This document shows, in pieces, positions 1 to 7,690 of a DNA stretch of 21,911 nt. Each line of letters begins with the position of its first letter. Position 1 is the stretch's first letter. The notes under the pieces were generated by a model. That model was given only the letters and a program-made list of their open reading frames with translations. It had not been told where the DNA came from and ran no database searches. The DNA is from Heterostelium multicystogenum (lineage: Eukaryota > Evosea > Eumycetozoa > Acytosteliales > Acytosteliaceae). The translations under genes and the position numbers were made by a program. The stretch lies in the NCBI GenBank assembly GCA_003667245.1, contig RCNN01000569.1:1-21911 (forward strand). Reading direction: 5' to 3'.

Positions 1-94
1 GCTCGGCAGCCATTTCGGTCTGTACCAGACCATCGTCGACGCCATGGAGCAGCGCATCGATTTCATCCTGGGACAGCAGGTCCTGCACGGCCAT
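1..94 (-). CDS. fliM: Flagellar motor switch protein FliM, N-terminal fragment
   Basis: Only the first 31 codons are inside the window; the gene runs off the left edge. The reading from the ATG at 94 begins MAVQDLLSQDEIDALLHGVD. This is the conserved FliM N-terminus: the LSQDEIDALL segment is the known binding site for phosphorylated CheY, which switches motor rotation. FliM forms the C-ring with FliG and FliN. The start lies 9 bp after the fliL stop, so the two are co-transcribed (fliLMNOPQR order in Pseudomonas). No break is seen in this short stretch. The identification rests on the N-terminal motif and the position after fliL. Confidence 0.95.
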   Translation of the reverse strand, partial: MAVQDLLSQDEIDALLHGVDDGLVQTEMAAE

Positions 95-103
95 GTCGTG
101 ATC

Positions 104-605
104 CTACTGCAATACGAAATTAGTGAAGAGCACCTGCTCGATCACCGGTTTGCCGACTTCCTTCTGGGCCACTTCCTGCACGCTGGCAGTGACCTTCTGG
201 CGCAGCATTTCCTGGCCCACCGGGGTGGCGAGGGTGTCGAAGGGTTGGGCGGAAAACAGCATCACCAGGTTGTTGCGGATCACTGGCATGTGCACCTTGA
301 GGGCATCCAGGTCTGCCTGGTTACGCGCCAGCAGGGTAATGCTCACCTGCAGGTAGCGTTGCCGGCCGTTCTGATTGAAGTTGGCGACAAACGCCGGCAG
401 CATCGGCTTCGAAGATTGCCGGTTGCTTGACGTTGGGGTTGACCTCGGCCGTGGCGGCCGGTTTGCTCTGGGCACTGTGCATAAAGTACCAGGTAGCCCC
501 CACGGACAAGCCGATCGCCAGCAACAAGGCCAGGACAATCAGCAGGATAAGCTTGAGCTTGCCCTTGCCTGCGGGTGCTTTTGCTGCGTCGTCGCTCTTC
601 GCCAT
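104..605 (-). CDS. fliL: Flagellar basal body-associated protein FliL (one frameshift)
   Basis: FliL is a single-pass inner-membrane protein around the stator/MS ring that helps stator function. From the ATG at 605 the protein starts with a Lys/Ala-rich cytoplasmic tail, then a hydrophobic segment at about residues 18-40, then a periplasmic domain ending LFTNFVLQ. Reading is broken near 401-410: the N-terminal frame ends at ...KQPAIFE and the family-typical continuation (MLPAFVANF...) is one frame over, consistent with one extra base in the GAAGCCGATG stretch. The corrected length is about 166 aa, normal for Pseudomonas FliL. A weak ribosome site precedes the start. A sigma-54-like promoter lies about 50 bp upstream, and fliM follows at once. 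I treat the break as sequence error. Confidence 0.9.
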
Positions 606-654
606 GCCAATAATCCGTCACTATTCTGGATTCATAGTTCTGGGGAAAGGCAAG

Positions 655-671
655 AGCAAAGTGTTATGCCA
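655..671 (-). promoter_or_regulatory. Candidate sigma-54 promoter of fliL (spacing one base long)
   Basis: Minus-strand sequence TGGCATAACACTTTGCT has the -24 TGGCA and -12 TTTGC elements, but 11 rather than 10 bases between GG and GC. The distance to the fliL start (about 50 bp) is the same as for the better sigma-54 sites before fliK and fleS. In P. aeruginosa fliL is FleQ/sigma-54 dependent. Because single-base insertions are frequent in this window, the extra T in the T3 run may be an error. Confidence 0.55.
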
Positions 672-713
672 GAGTTGTCAGTTCGGTCACGGTTTCGCCG
701 ACACTGCAAAACC

Positions 714-807
714 AATGTGGGAGCGGGCTTGCTCGCGAAAAGCGGTGGATCAGCACCTGTAACGGTGACTGACACTCCGTATTCGCGAGCAAGCCCGCTC
801 CCACATT
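714..807. repeat. REPIN-type pair of inverted REP sequences between fliK and fliL
   Basis: Two perfect 26-bp arms face each other: 714-739 and 782-807, core GTGGGAGCGGGCTTGCTCGC. They are separated by a 42-bp spacer. This is a Pseudomonas REP sequence in the inverted-pair (REPIN) arrangement, mobilised elsewhere in the genome by a RAYT transposase (none is encoded here). In RNA it would form a strong hairpin between fliK and fliL, so it may also act as a partial terminator or RNA stabiliser; that is inference. Confidence 0.9.
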
Positions 808-829
808 TTGATCATCGCCAGGCCTCGGA

Positions 830-2205
830 TCAGGCGTAGTAGTCCACGGCACTGGAGCCAATCACCGACTGCACCACCGGCGCGGCCACTTCAGCCACCT
901 CACCGATACCGCCCGCCATCAACCCCATCACCCCGCCCCGCACTGCCGCTGACGCCGCCGAGCCTGGTTCTGCTGTTGCTGGTCCCTGGCCCTGCTGCCC
1001 TGCCAGCCACGTGACTGGTCCGACACGTTGACGTCGACCTGGCCCATGCCCTGCTGGGCAAAACTCATCCCGCAGGCGGCCCGACTGGCTTTCCAGGGCT
1101 TCACGCACCACTGCATGGCCGCTCAATGAAAGTGACTTGCGCCTGCTGGTCGGCGGACATCTTCACGCTGATGTCCAGGCGACCCAGTTCGAGCGGGCTG
1201 CAACTGGATCTCTGCCGACTTGAGGTTGGCGCTGGACAGGTACATGACCCGGTTCACCACCTCATCGGTCCAGCCACTCTGGTGCATGGCCATGGCGCGT
1301 TGGCCACGCGCGGCAGGGCATTCGCAGTTTTTCGCGTGGCAGCCTGGGTCAGCGCGGCGAGGCGGTTGGCGAAGTCATCGACACGGGTGTCGCTGCTGGC
1401 GTCCTTCAAATCCTTGAGACCGCCGTCGATCAGACCGGCAAAGGCTTTGTCGCCGCCCTGGTCGGTGCTGTCCTTGGACGCTTGCTGGTCGACCATATTG
1501 GCCAGGCCTGTGACGAAGTTTTTGCGCGGCGGTCGGCTGATCCTGGGTCGGGGCCGACGTGCCTTTGGCTGGGGTTTGGCTGCTGGCGGATACGTGACCG
1601 CCCTGTTCCATGGCCAGGCGCACGGCGGGCATTGCATCCAGCGGATCGGCCTCGGGTCGAAGGCGGGCTTGGCGTCGTCGGTCGCGGCAATCGGTGGCGC
1701 CACGACTGGCTGGTTCTTGTCATCCTTCGCGGTGGCCGGCGTCGGGGTCTCGACGGGCGCCGGCGTAGCGGGGACGGGGACAGGGACTACCGCGGCTATC
1801 AGCGCCGGGTCTACGGCGGGGTCGACCGGAGGTTGCTGGGCCAGGGACGGATCGTCTGCCGGGGCATCGTCGTCTGACTTGGCGGTGGTGTCCGGGGTGT
1901 CCGCCTTGGCCGGCGGGTTTGGCAGGCAAAGTCTTGCCGTTATCGGCAACCGATGGGGTACCGGCGGCAGGCTTGTCGTTGTTGGCGACGGGCTTGGGGC
2001 TGTTGTCCGCAGGCTTGTCGCGGGTGGATTTGATGGGGGTGTCGGCAGGTTTTGCCGCAGGCGCAGGGGCCTGGTTGGCGAACACCTGAGCGAAGCCCGG
2101 GGCCTTGTCCCGCGGGTTCGCAGCCACTGCCGGTGGATTGGCAGCGGGCGCTTGAGGCTTGGCCGCAAGGGCTGCCTGAAGGAGCGAATTCGGGGTGATT
2201 GCCAT
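830..2205 (-). CDS. fliK: Flagellar hook-length control protein FliK (multiple frameshifts)
   Basis: FliK is the secreted molecular ruler that measures the hook and switches export specificity through FlhB. The start is the ATG at 2205 (MAITPNSLLQAALAAKPQ), with a GGAG ribosome site about 10 bp upstream and a sigma-54 promoter about 50 bp upstream. The N-terminal half is rich in Ala, Pro, Asp and Lys, as usual for the ruler region. The C-terminal part contains LGRLDISVKMSADQQAQVTF and GHAVVREALESQSGRLR, the conserved FliK C-domain. The end is ...SSAVDYYA at 830. Frame changes occur near 1915, 1654, 1524, 1298, 1193, 1127 and 1062, with one more between about 1003 and 950 that I cannot place exactly. 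The intended length is about 458 aa, in the normal range. Confidence 0.88.
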
Positions 2206-2256
2206 AGTCAAGAGTCTCCGCCGCACAGGGGTCGAGGGTGCGGTAACAGGAGGTAG

Positions 2257-2272
2257 AGCAAGAGTTGGGCCA
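2257..2272 (-). promoter_or_regulatory. Sigma-54 promoter of fliK
   Basis: Minus-strand TGGCCCAACTCTTGCT matches the -24/-12 consensus TGGCACG-N4-TTGCW at all but two positions. GG and GC are exactly 10 bases apart. The -12 element is about 50 bp before the fliK ATG. This fits FleQ-dependent expression and implies that fliK starts its own transcript, separate from hptB. Confidence 0.75.
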
Positions 2273-2378
2273 GGTTTTGGTTTAAGGGTGTATATCCGTT
2301 ATTTGCGTGATGGCTTGTATAGGGTCTTGAGTGTTGAAGAGCAAAAGCAACAGCCAAATCAAAAGCGGGCACGGTCCA

Positions 2379-2480
2379 AATGTGGGAGCGGGCTTGCTCG
2401 CGAAGGTCGTTAACGATGACGCGGGCATTCTGGATGAACGCGGCGCTCTCAGGTTTTTCGCGAGCAAGCCCGCTCCCACA
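2379..2480. repeat. Second REPIN-type inverted REP pair, upstream of fliK
   Basis: Arms at 2379-2404 and 2457-2480 have the same REP core as the pair at 714-807. They give 24 bp of perfect inverted complementarity (2381-2404 with 2457-2480). The 52-bp spacer is unrelated to the spacer of the other pair. The element lies between hptB and the fliK promoter. Confidence 0.9.
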
Positions 2481-2499
2481 GAAAAGCAGCTCTGCTTTC

Positions 2500-2612
2500 G
2501 CTCTGGTTTTTGATGGGGCAGAGCGCTTTGGTTACTGTGCCGCTTTTGCAAAGTGACTCGCTGCAAGAGCGAAACCATAAGCCGCCGTTAACGAAGAAAC
2601 CGATATACACAC
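2500..2612 (-). repeat. Degenerate Pseudomonas intergenic repeat downstream of hptB
   Basis: On the minus strand the stretch contains CGGTTTCTTCGTTAACGGCG, then a GGTTTCGCTCTTGCAGCGAG segment, then GTCACTTTGC and AGTAACCAAAGCGCTCTGCC. I recognise this pattern as a dispersed non-coding repeat found between genes in fluorescens-group Pseudomonas, here with several differences from the usual form. A small hairpin (CGCT...AGCG) is inside. I see no coding potential. Identification is from memory of the pattern, without a search. Confidence 0.5.
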
Positions 2613-2620
2613 CAAAAGCG

Positions 2621-2968
2621 TCAGAGCTGAAACCGCCCCCGCTCATGCTCATACAACGGCCGCACCAGCGCGAATTCATGGTCAATCTCATCCACCAACT
2701 GCGCCAAATCCGCAACCACAGGCTTGGCGGACTTATCCTCGAGCAACTGACAAAGCTCAGCCAACCGCACCGCCCCAAGATTACCGCTACTCCCCTTGAA
2801 GCTATGCGCAATCCGCCCAAGCGCCTTGGCATCATCCCGAGCCCGGCGCAACGCCTCTACCCGCTTTTGCGAGTCATCGAGAAAAGTGTCGAGCAGCTTC
2901 GGATACTCGCCCTCCATGACCTCCTGCAAGCCAGTCAGCACATCGGGGTCCAGATGAATCTCTGCCAC
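2621..2968 (-). CDS. hptB: Histidine phosphotransfer protein HptB
   Basis: This is a 115-aa single-domain Hpt protein with an intact frame. The phospho-accepting histidine is His55 in the motif IAHSFKGSSGNLGA, with the usual four-helix pattern around it. Known family role: in P. aeruginosa HptB takes phosphate from the hybrid kinases RetS, PA1611, ErcS' and SagS and passes it to the response regulator HsbR. The start is a GTG at 2968, supported by an AAGGAG ribosome site 7 bp upstream; no ATG fits better. It lies 30 bp after the corrected hsbR end, so it is the last gene of an hsbA-hsbR-hptB unit. Length and motif are normal. Confidence 0.92.
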   Translation of the reverse strand: MAEIHLDPDVLTGLQEVMEGEYPKLLDTFLDDSQKRVEALRRARDDAKALGRIAHSFKGSSGNLGAVRLAELCQLLEDKSAKPVVADLAQLVDEIDHEFALVRPLYEHERGRFQL

Positions 2969-2998
2969 TTGTTCGCTCCTTGATCAAGAATCGGCGGA

Positions 2999-4716
2999 TT
3001 ATGCCAGAGCCTTCCATGAAAACTCCACGCACACACACCGCCCGCCGTCAGACCAGCCTACATCGCTGCTCAACTGGCGCACCAGGCTCAATCCCCTACC
3101 AGACAGACGGTCAACATCCAGCGGCCTGGCCAGCACCTTATCCACATCAAACCCGGCCCCACTGTCCTCGATCCGCAGCGTCAGACACCCCCCCTCCCGG
3201 TCGGCACCACATCCAGGTGCACCCGCACATACCCGCTATCCAACCGCGCCAGCCGCTCATTACGCTCGCGGTAATACGCAGCAAACCCCTGTGCATCCCG
3301 CTTGAGCCGCGAATCCAGCCCCAGCACACCATGTTCAAGCGCATTGGAATACAACTCTGCCATCACGCTGTACAACGCCCCGCTCTGCTCCCGCAGCCCA
3401 TGAATCTCCAACAGCAACTGCAACAAATACGGCAAAGGGTTGTAGGACTTGAGCGTCTCGGCACGAAACTCAAAACTTACCGACCAATCCAGCGGCGACG
3501 ACTGCCCACTGTCGGAATACACCACCGACGACGAACGCAACGGCTCATCCGCCTGCAGGCTGATCTCCACCATGCTGATGTCATCGCGCACCTCACCGCG
3601 AAAACCCGCCAGGGCCTGTTCGATCTCCTCGAACAACCGGTCCGGCTCGCGATTGGCCGCAAACACCTGCTGCAACCGCTCGGCGCCAAACAACTGTTCA
3701 TGGGCATCGGCGGTATCCAGCACACCATCCGACAGCAAAAACACTCGGTCACCCAGCGCCATCGGCCAGACTTCAGTGCGGTCATCAAACGCCTCGGCCG
3801 CCAGCACGCCCAATGGCAAATGCCGCGACACCAGCGGCGTGCGCTTGCCGGTGGTGACGTCATGCACGTAGCCGTCGGGCATGCCGCCGTTCCACACCTC
3901 TACCACCCGTCGCTGGGCGCTGAGGCACAGCAAGGTGGCACAACAGAACATGTCCACCGGCAGGATGCGCTTGAGCTTGGCGTTCATCTCCCGCAGGGTT
4001 TGCGCCAATCCGTAGCCCTTGGCAGTCATGCCGTAGAACACTTCCGCCAGGGGCATGGCGCCGACCGCCGCCGGTAAACCGTGGCCGGTAAAGTCCCCCA
4101 GCAGCACATGCATATCGCCCGACGGCGTGTACGCGGCCAGCAGCAAATCGCCGTTGAACAGCGCGTAGGGCGACTGCACATAACGAATATTCGGCGCGGC
4201 GTTGATGCAGCCCGAGTGGGCCACCTTGTCGAACACCGCCTTGGCCACTCGCTGCTCCTGCAGCAGGTAGTCGTGGTGCCGGGCGATCAGGTCGCGTTGC
4301 TGCAACACCGTGGCCTGCAAGCGACGCAGGCGATCCATGGCATTGATCTTTGCCGCCAGGATCACCTGGTTATAGGGTTTGGCCAGGAAGTCGTCGCCGC
4401 CGGCATCCAGGCACTGGGCCAGGGCTTCGCTCTCGCGCAGGGAGGTGAGGAAGATGATCGGCACCAGCGCCTCCCCCGCCCGCTGCTTGATCTGCCGGGC
4501 CGCCTCGAAGCCGTCCATCACCGGCATCAGGGCGTCCATCAACACCAACTGCGGCCGTTCACGGGTAAACACATCGACCGCTTCCTGGCCGTTGCTGGCG
4601 GTCAGCACCTGGTGGCCCTGGCGGCGCACGATGGTCGACAGCAACAACAGGTCGGCGGCGCTGTCTTCGGCGATCAACACCGTCAGCGCCTCGAGGACCG
4701 GGGCCAGGACGCTCAA
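2999..4716 (-). CDS. hsbR: Response regulator / PP2C phosphatase / anti-sigma kinase HsbR (frameshift near C-terminus)
   Basis: Domains in order: a receiver domain at about residues 12-130, with the acidic pair at 17-18 and phospho-acceptor Asp61 (LVLMDALMPVMDG); a PP2C/SpoIIE phosphatase with GDFTGHG near 206 and LLLSDGVLD; and an HPK/RsbW-type ATPase domain with an N-box-like AELYSNALEHG near 457 and G-boxes IEDSGAGFD and LSGRGLSLV. Known role: phosphorylated by HptB, HsbR dephosphorylates HsbA; otherwise it can phosphorylate it. The probable start is a TTG at 4716 that overlaps the hsbA stop. Reading stops early at 3181 because of a C7 run (3188-3194). With one more C the frame continues through the G-boxes to TAA at 2999, giving 572 aa. 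The start codon is less certain than the rest. Confidence 0.88.
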
Positions 4717-5019
4717 GTGAGGTCGAACAGTTTTGTCGAAGTTGGAAATGGCCAGGATCTTGCGCACATCGGAGTTGGCGTTGACCACCTGCACTTCGGC
4801 ATTGTCGCCTCCGGCATGGTCACGCAACAGCAGGAGCATGCCCAGGGCCGAGCTGTCCATGTAGGTGGTTTCCTTCAAGTCCACCACGTAGATCTCGGGC
4901 ACCTTGTAGAACCGCTCGTAGGCATCACGAAAGGCCTGGTGGCTACCGAAATCGAATCGCCCCCTGACGGTGATCGTCAACTTCGTCCCGTCCAGGGACA
5001 CTTCTGATTCGACTGACAT
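4713..5019 (-). CDS. hsbA: Anti-sigma factor antagonist HsbA (STAS domain), stop masked by a frameshift
   Basis: HsbA is a STAS-domain protein of about 101 aa. Ser56 in TTYMDSSALGMLLLL is the expected phosphorylation site, the same residue number as in P. aeruginosa HsbA. Known role: unphosphorylated HsbA binds the anti-sigma factor FlgM and frees FliA; phosphorylated HsbA binds the diguanylate cyclase HsbD. The start is the ATG at 5019 with AAGGAAG upstream. As written, the frame runs on into hsbR. Reading one A fewer in the run at 4731-4734 gives ...ISNFDKLFDLT and a TGA at 4713-4715, the usual STAS end. The single 612-aa frame is therefore probably an artefact. The gene follows fliJ with 88 bp between. 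Confidence 0.88.
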
Positions 5020-5107
5020 ACGACTGCTTCCTTGTCATTGGCAATGTGCAACAAGGTGTAGCAGGTGATGGGGAAGTGGGCAAATCCGTGTAGGAGCGAG
5101 GCCGTGG

Positions 5108-5556
5108 TTAATAGGGGTTTTGGCGGGGAAGACGCTGGGACAATTCATCCAGCAGTTTCTGCTCGCGCTTGTCTTCCAGTGCACGGGCTTCGTCGATGTA
5201 GCGCTGCACCAGTTTGCGCAGGCCTTCGACCCGGGCATAGGCCTGTTGCCAGCTGTCGCGGGCCTTGTCGACGTTGGCCTGGTGCCAGGCCAGGCTCTGG
5301 CGCTGCTGGCCGACGGCGGTTTCCAACTGGTTGAGAAAGCCCTGGTAGCCCATCAGCCACTGCCCGGAGACGCCCTTGCTGCCACGCTCGATCCACTGCT
5401 GCTGATACTCGCCGCGAAAGCGCTCCAGGTCCCCAGCTTGCTTTCCGCCAGGCGAACCTGGCCCTGGAAGTACCCCAGGCGCTGGACGGCGGTCTTTTCA
5501 GCTTTTTCGGCCATGTCCACTACCGGGGCAAGGCGCGCGGCGCGAGTGTTGGCCAT
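5108..5556 (-). CDS. fliJ: Flagellar export protein FliJ (one frameshift)
   Basis: FliJ is a small coiled-coil protein that couples the FliI ATPase to the FlhA export gate and recycles chaperones. The start is the ATG at 5556, 3 bp after the fliI stop. The protein is rich in Gln, Glu, Arg and Leu heptads: N-terminal MANTRAARLAPVVDMAEKAE, C-terminal ALEDKREQKLLDELSQRLP. The frame breaks at the C4 run 5431-5434, where one missing base splits ...LAESKLG from the family-like LERFRGEYQQQW. Corrected length is 149 aa, normal. It ends the fliEFGHIJ series; hsbA follows with 88 bp between. Confidence 0.92.
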
Positions 5557-5559
5557 GGT

Positions 5560-6925
5560 TTATCCGCCCGGCGCCGGCGCGAAGATGGTGCCCAGGTGTG
5601 CCTCGCTTTCACCCATGCTGATCTTGTCGTTGAGGCCCTGGCGCAGGTACGTCACCAGTTGCGGTTGCAGGGCAATCGCCAGGTCGGTCTCGCGATCGCC
5701 GCCGGCCACATAGGCGCCGACGCTGATCAGGTCGCGGCTCTGTTGATAACGCGACCACAGTTGCTTGAACTGCTGCGCGCGCATCATGTGCTCCGGGGTG
5801 ACCACCGACGGCATCACCCGGCTGATGGAGGCTTCGATGTCGATGGCCGGGTAGTGCCCTTCTTCGGCCAGGCGCCGGGACAGCACGATGTGCCCGTCGA
5901 GCACGCCCCGCGCCGAGTCGGCAATCGGGTCCTGCTGGTCATCGCCCTCGGAGAGTACGGTGTAGAACGCAGTGATCGAACCACCACCGGCTTCGGCGTT
6001 ACCGGCACGCTCCACCAGCTTGGGCAGCTTGGCGAACACTGACGGCGGATAGCCCTTGGTGGCCGGCGGCTCGCCGATGGCCAGGGCGATTTCCCGCTGG
6101 GCCTGGGCGAAACGGGTCAGGGAGTCCATCAGCAGCAGGACGTTCTTGCCCTTGTCGCGAAAATATTCGGCGATGCGTGTGCAGTACATCGCGGCGCGCA
6201 GGCGCATCAGCGGCGCGTCATCCGCCGGTGAGGCCACCACGACCGAACGCTTGAGGCCTTCTTCGCCGAGGCTGTGCTCGATGAATTCCTTCACCTCCCG
6301 GCCCCGCTCGCCGATCAGCCCGACCACGATGATGTCGGCCTCGGTAAAGCGCGTCATCATGCCCAGCAACACCGACTTACCCACGCCGGTACCGGCAAAC
6401 AGGCCCAGGCGCTGGCCGCGGCCCACCGTCAATAAACCGTTGATGCTGCGAATTGCCCACGTCCAGCGGCACGCTGATGGGGTTGCGCTTGAGCGGGTTG
6501 ATGGTCGGGCCGTCCATCGGCACCCAGTCTTCGGCCTTCATCCCGCCCTTGCCGTCGAGGGCGCGCCCGGCGCCATCCAGCACGCGGCCGAGCATGCTCA
6601 TGCCCATCGGCAGGCGGCCGGTGTCGGCCAGCGGCACCACGCGAGCGCCGGGGGCAATGCCGGCAACGCTGCCGACGGGCATCAGGAATACTTTGCTGCC
6701 GGGAGAACCCCATCACTTCGGCTTCGACCTGCACCGGGGTGGTAGCTGTCCGTCGTTGATCACCATGCAGCGGCTGCCCATGGCGGCGCGCAGGCCTTCG
6801 GCTTCCAGGGTCAGGCCGACCATGGCGCAGCAGGCGGCCCTCCAGGATCGGCTGGCCGGGCAACTCGGTGACTTCGGCATAGCCACCCAGGCGCTTGGCG
6901 AAAGCTGGTGCGGGTCAAGGCGCAT
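5560..6925 (-). CDS. fliI: Flagellum-specific ATP synthase FliI (about six frameshifts)
   Basis: FliI is the hexameric type III export ATPase, related to F1-beta. Walker A is GTGVGKS at about residues 175-181; the Walker B region reads [24 protein letters not shown] is typical of the flagellar/type III ATPase family. The C-terminus is [15 protein letters not shown]. The ATG at 6925 overlaps the fliH stop by 11 bp. The last 290 codons are uninterrupted, but the N-terminal third is broken near 6911, 6900, 6833, 6742, 6704 and 6455, with the conserved sequence continuing each time in another frame. Corrected length is about 452 aa. All catalytic motifs are present, so I read the gene as functional with sequence errors. 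Confidence 0.93.
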
Positions 6926-7680
6926 CGGGGGTGTCCAGCTCGACGCTCAAGTCCGGCTCTGCCGGGTGCAGCGCCTGCTCGTGCAACTGATCGAACAGCT
7001 TGGCCATGATCTGCGTGATGCGCGTCTCCACCGTGGCATCGATGCGGCTGTGCTCGGTCTCGACCCGGCAACCACCGGGCAGCAGCGCAGCGTCTTCGAC
7101 GATGCGCCAGGTTTCTTCATGGCGCTTCGCGCAGGGCTTTGACCTGTTCGAAATCCTGCGGGTTGATGTACAGCCGCACGTTGCCGACGCCCAGGGGCAG
7201 CAGCTTGAGGGCTTCGCGCATCACGCTTTCGATTTGCGTGGAGTCCAGGGCCAATTCGCGCTGAATCACCTGGCGGGTGATGTGCTCCACCAGCCCGACC
7301 ATGGTTTTTCAATCTGCGAGTCCTGCTCGGCGATGGGCTCGAACAGGCTGCCCATCAGGGTTTCCAGGCTGGCCAGCTTGACGCTCAGCGCGGCCTCGGC
7401 TTCCTGGCGGACCTTGAGGGTGGTGCTGCGAAAACCGTCCTTCTCGCCGGTGGAGAAACCTTCGTTGTAGGCTTCCTGGCGAATGCTTTCGAGCTCTTCC
7501 AGGGTCAGTGGCTGGACTTCCTCCAGCGGCACTTCTTCCATCTCGGCCGGGGGTTCTTCTACCGGCTTCCGGCTCAGGCTCCGGGCGATGCGGGTCGAAA
7601 CTGGGCAGCGACCAGACGTCGAACCCTCCGACGTCCCGTGCGCGAATCAGATCGCTGGGCGTCTCATCTTTGTTCGACAT
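6915..7680 (-). CDS. fliH: Flagellar assembly protein FliH (three frameshifts)
   Basis: FliH binds and regulates the FliI ATPase and docks it at the C-ring through FliN. The start is the ATG at 7680 (MSNKDETPSDLIRARDVGGF), about 10 bp after the end of fliG. The N-terminal part is rich in Pro and Glu; the centre carries EAYNEGFSTGEKDGF, a glycine-repeat region typical of FliH; the C-terminal half has VEHITRQVIQREL and LYINPQDFEQVK of the FliH/V-ATPase E-subunit type. Frame changes lie near 7575, 7308 and 7118. The stop is TGA at 6915, overlapping fliI. Corrected length is about 254 aa. Confidence 0.9.
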
Positions 7681-7690
7681 GCGCGGCGCC

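Noticed and set aside
1126..2256. Long plus-strand open frame (376 codons) antisense to fliK
   Set aside because: Low-complexity Gly/Ala/Arg/Val translation mirroring the GC-rich fliK codons; no family motif and no ribosome site; the minus strand encodes clear FliK.
2980..5007. Two long plus-strand open frames (2980-4077 and 4081-5007) antisense to hsbR/hsbA
   Set aside because: His/Gln/Arg/Pro-rich shadow translations; the opposite strand carries REC, PP2C and STAS motifs.
5086..5102. TGTAGGAGCGAG resembling one end of a REP element between fliJ and hsbA
   Set aside because: Only about 12 bases match and no partner arm is present; may be a relic but cannot be supported.
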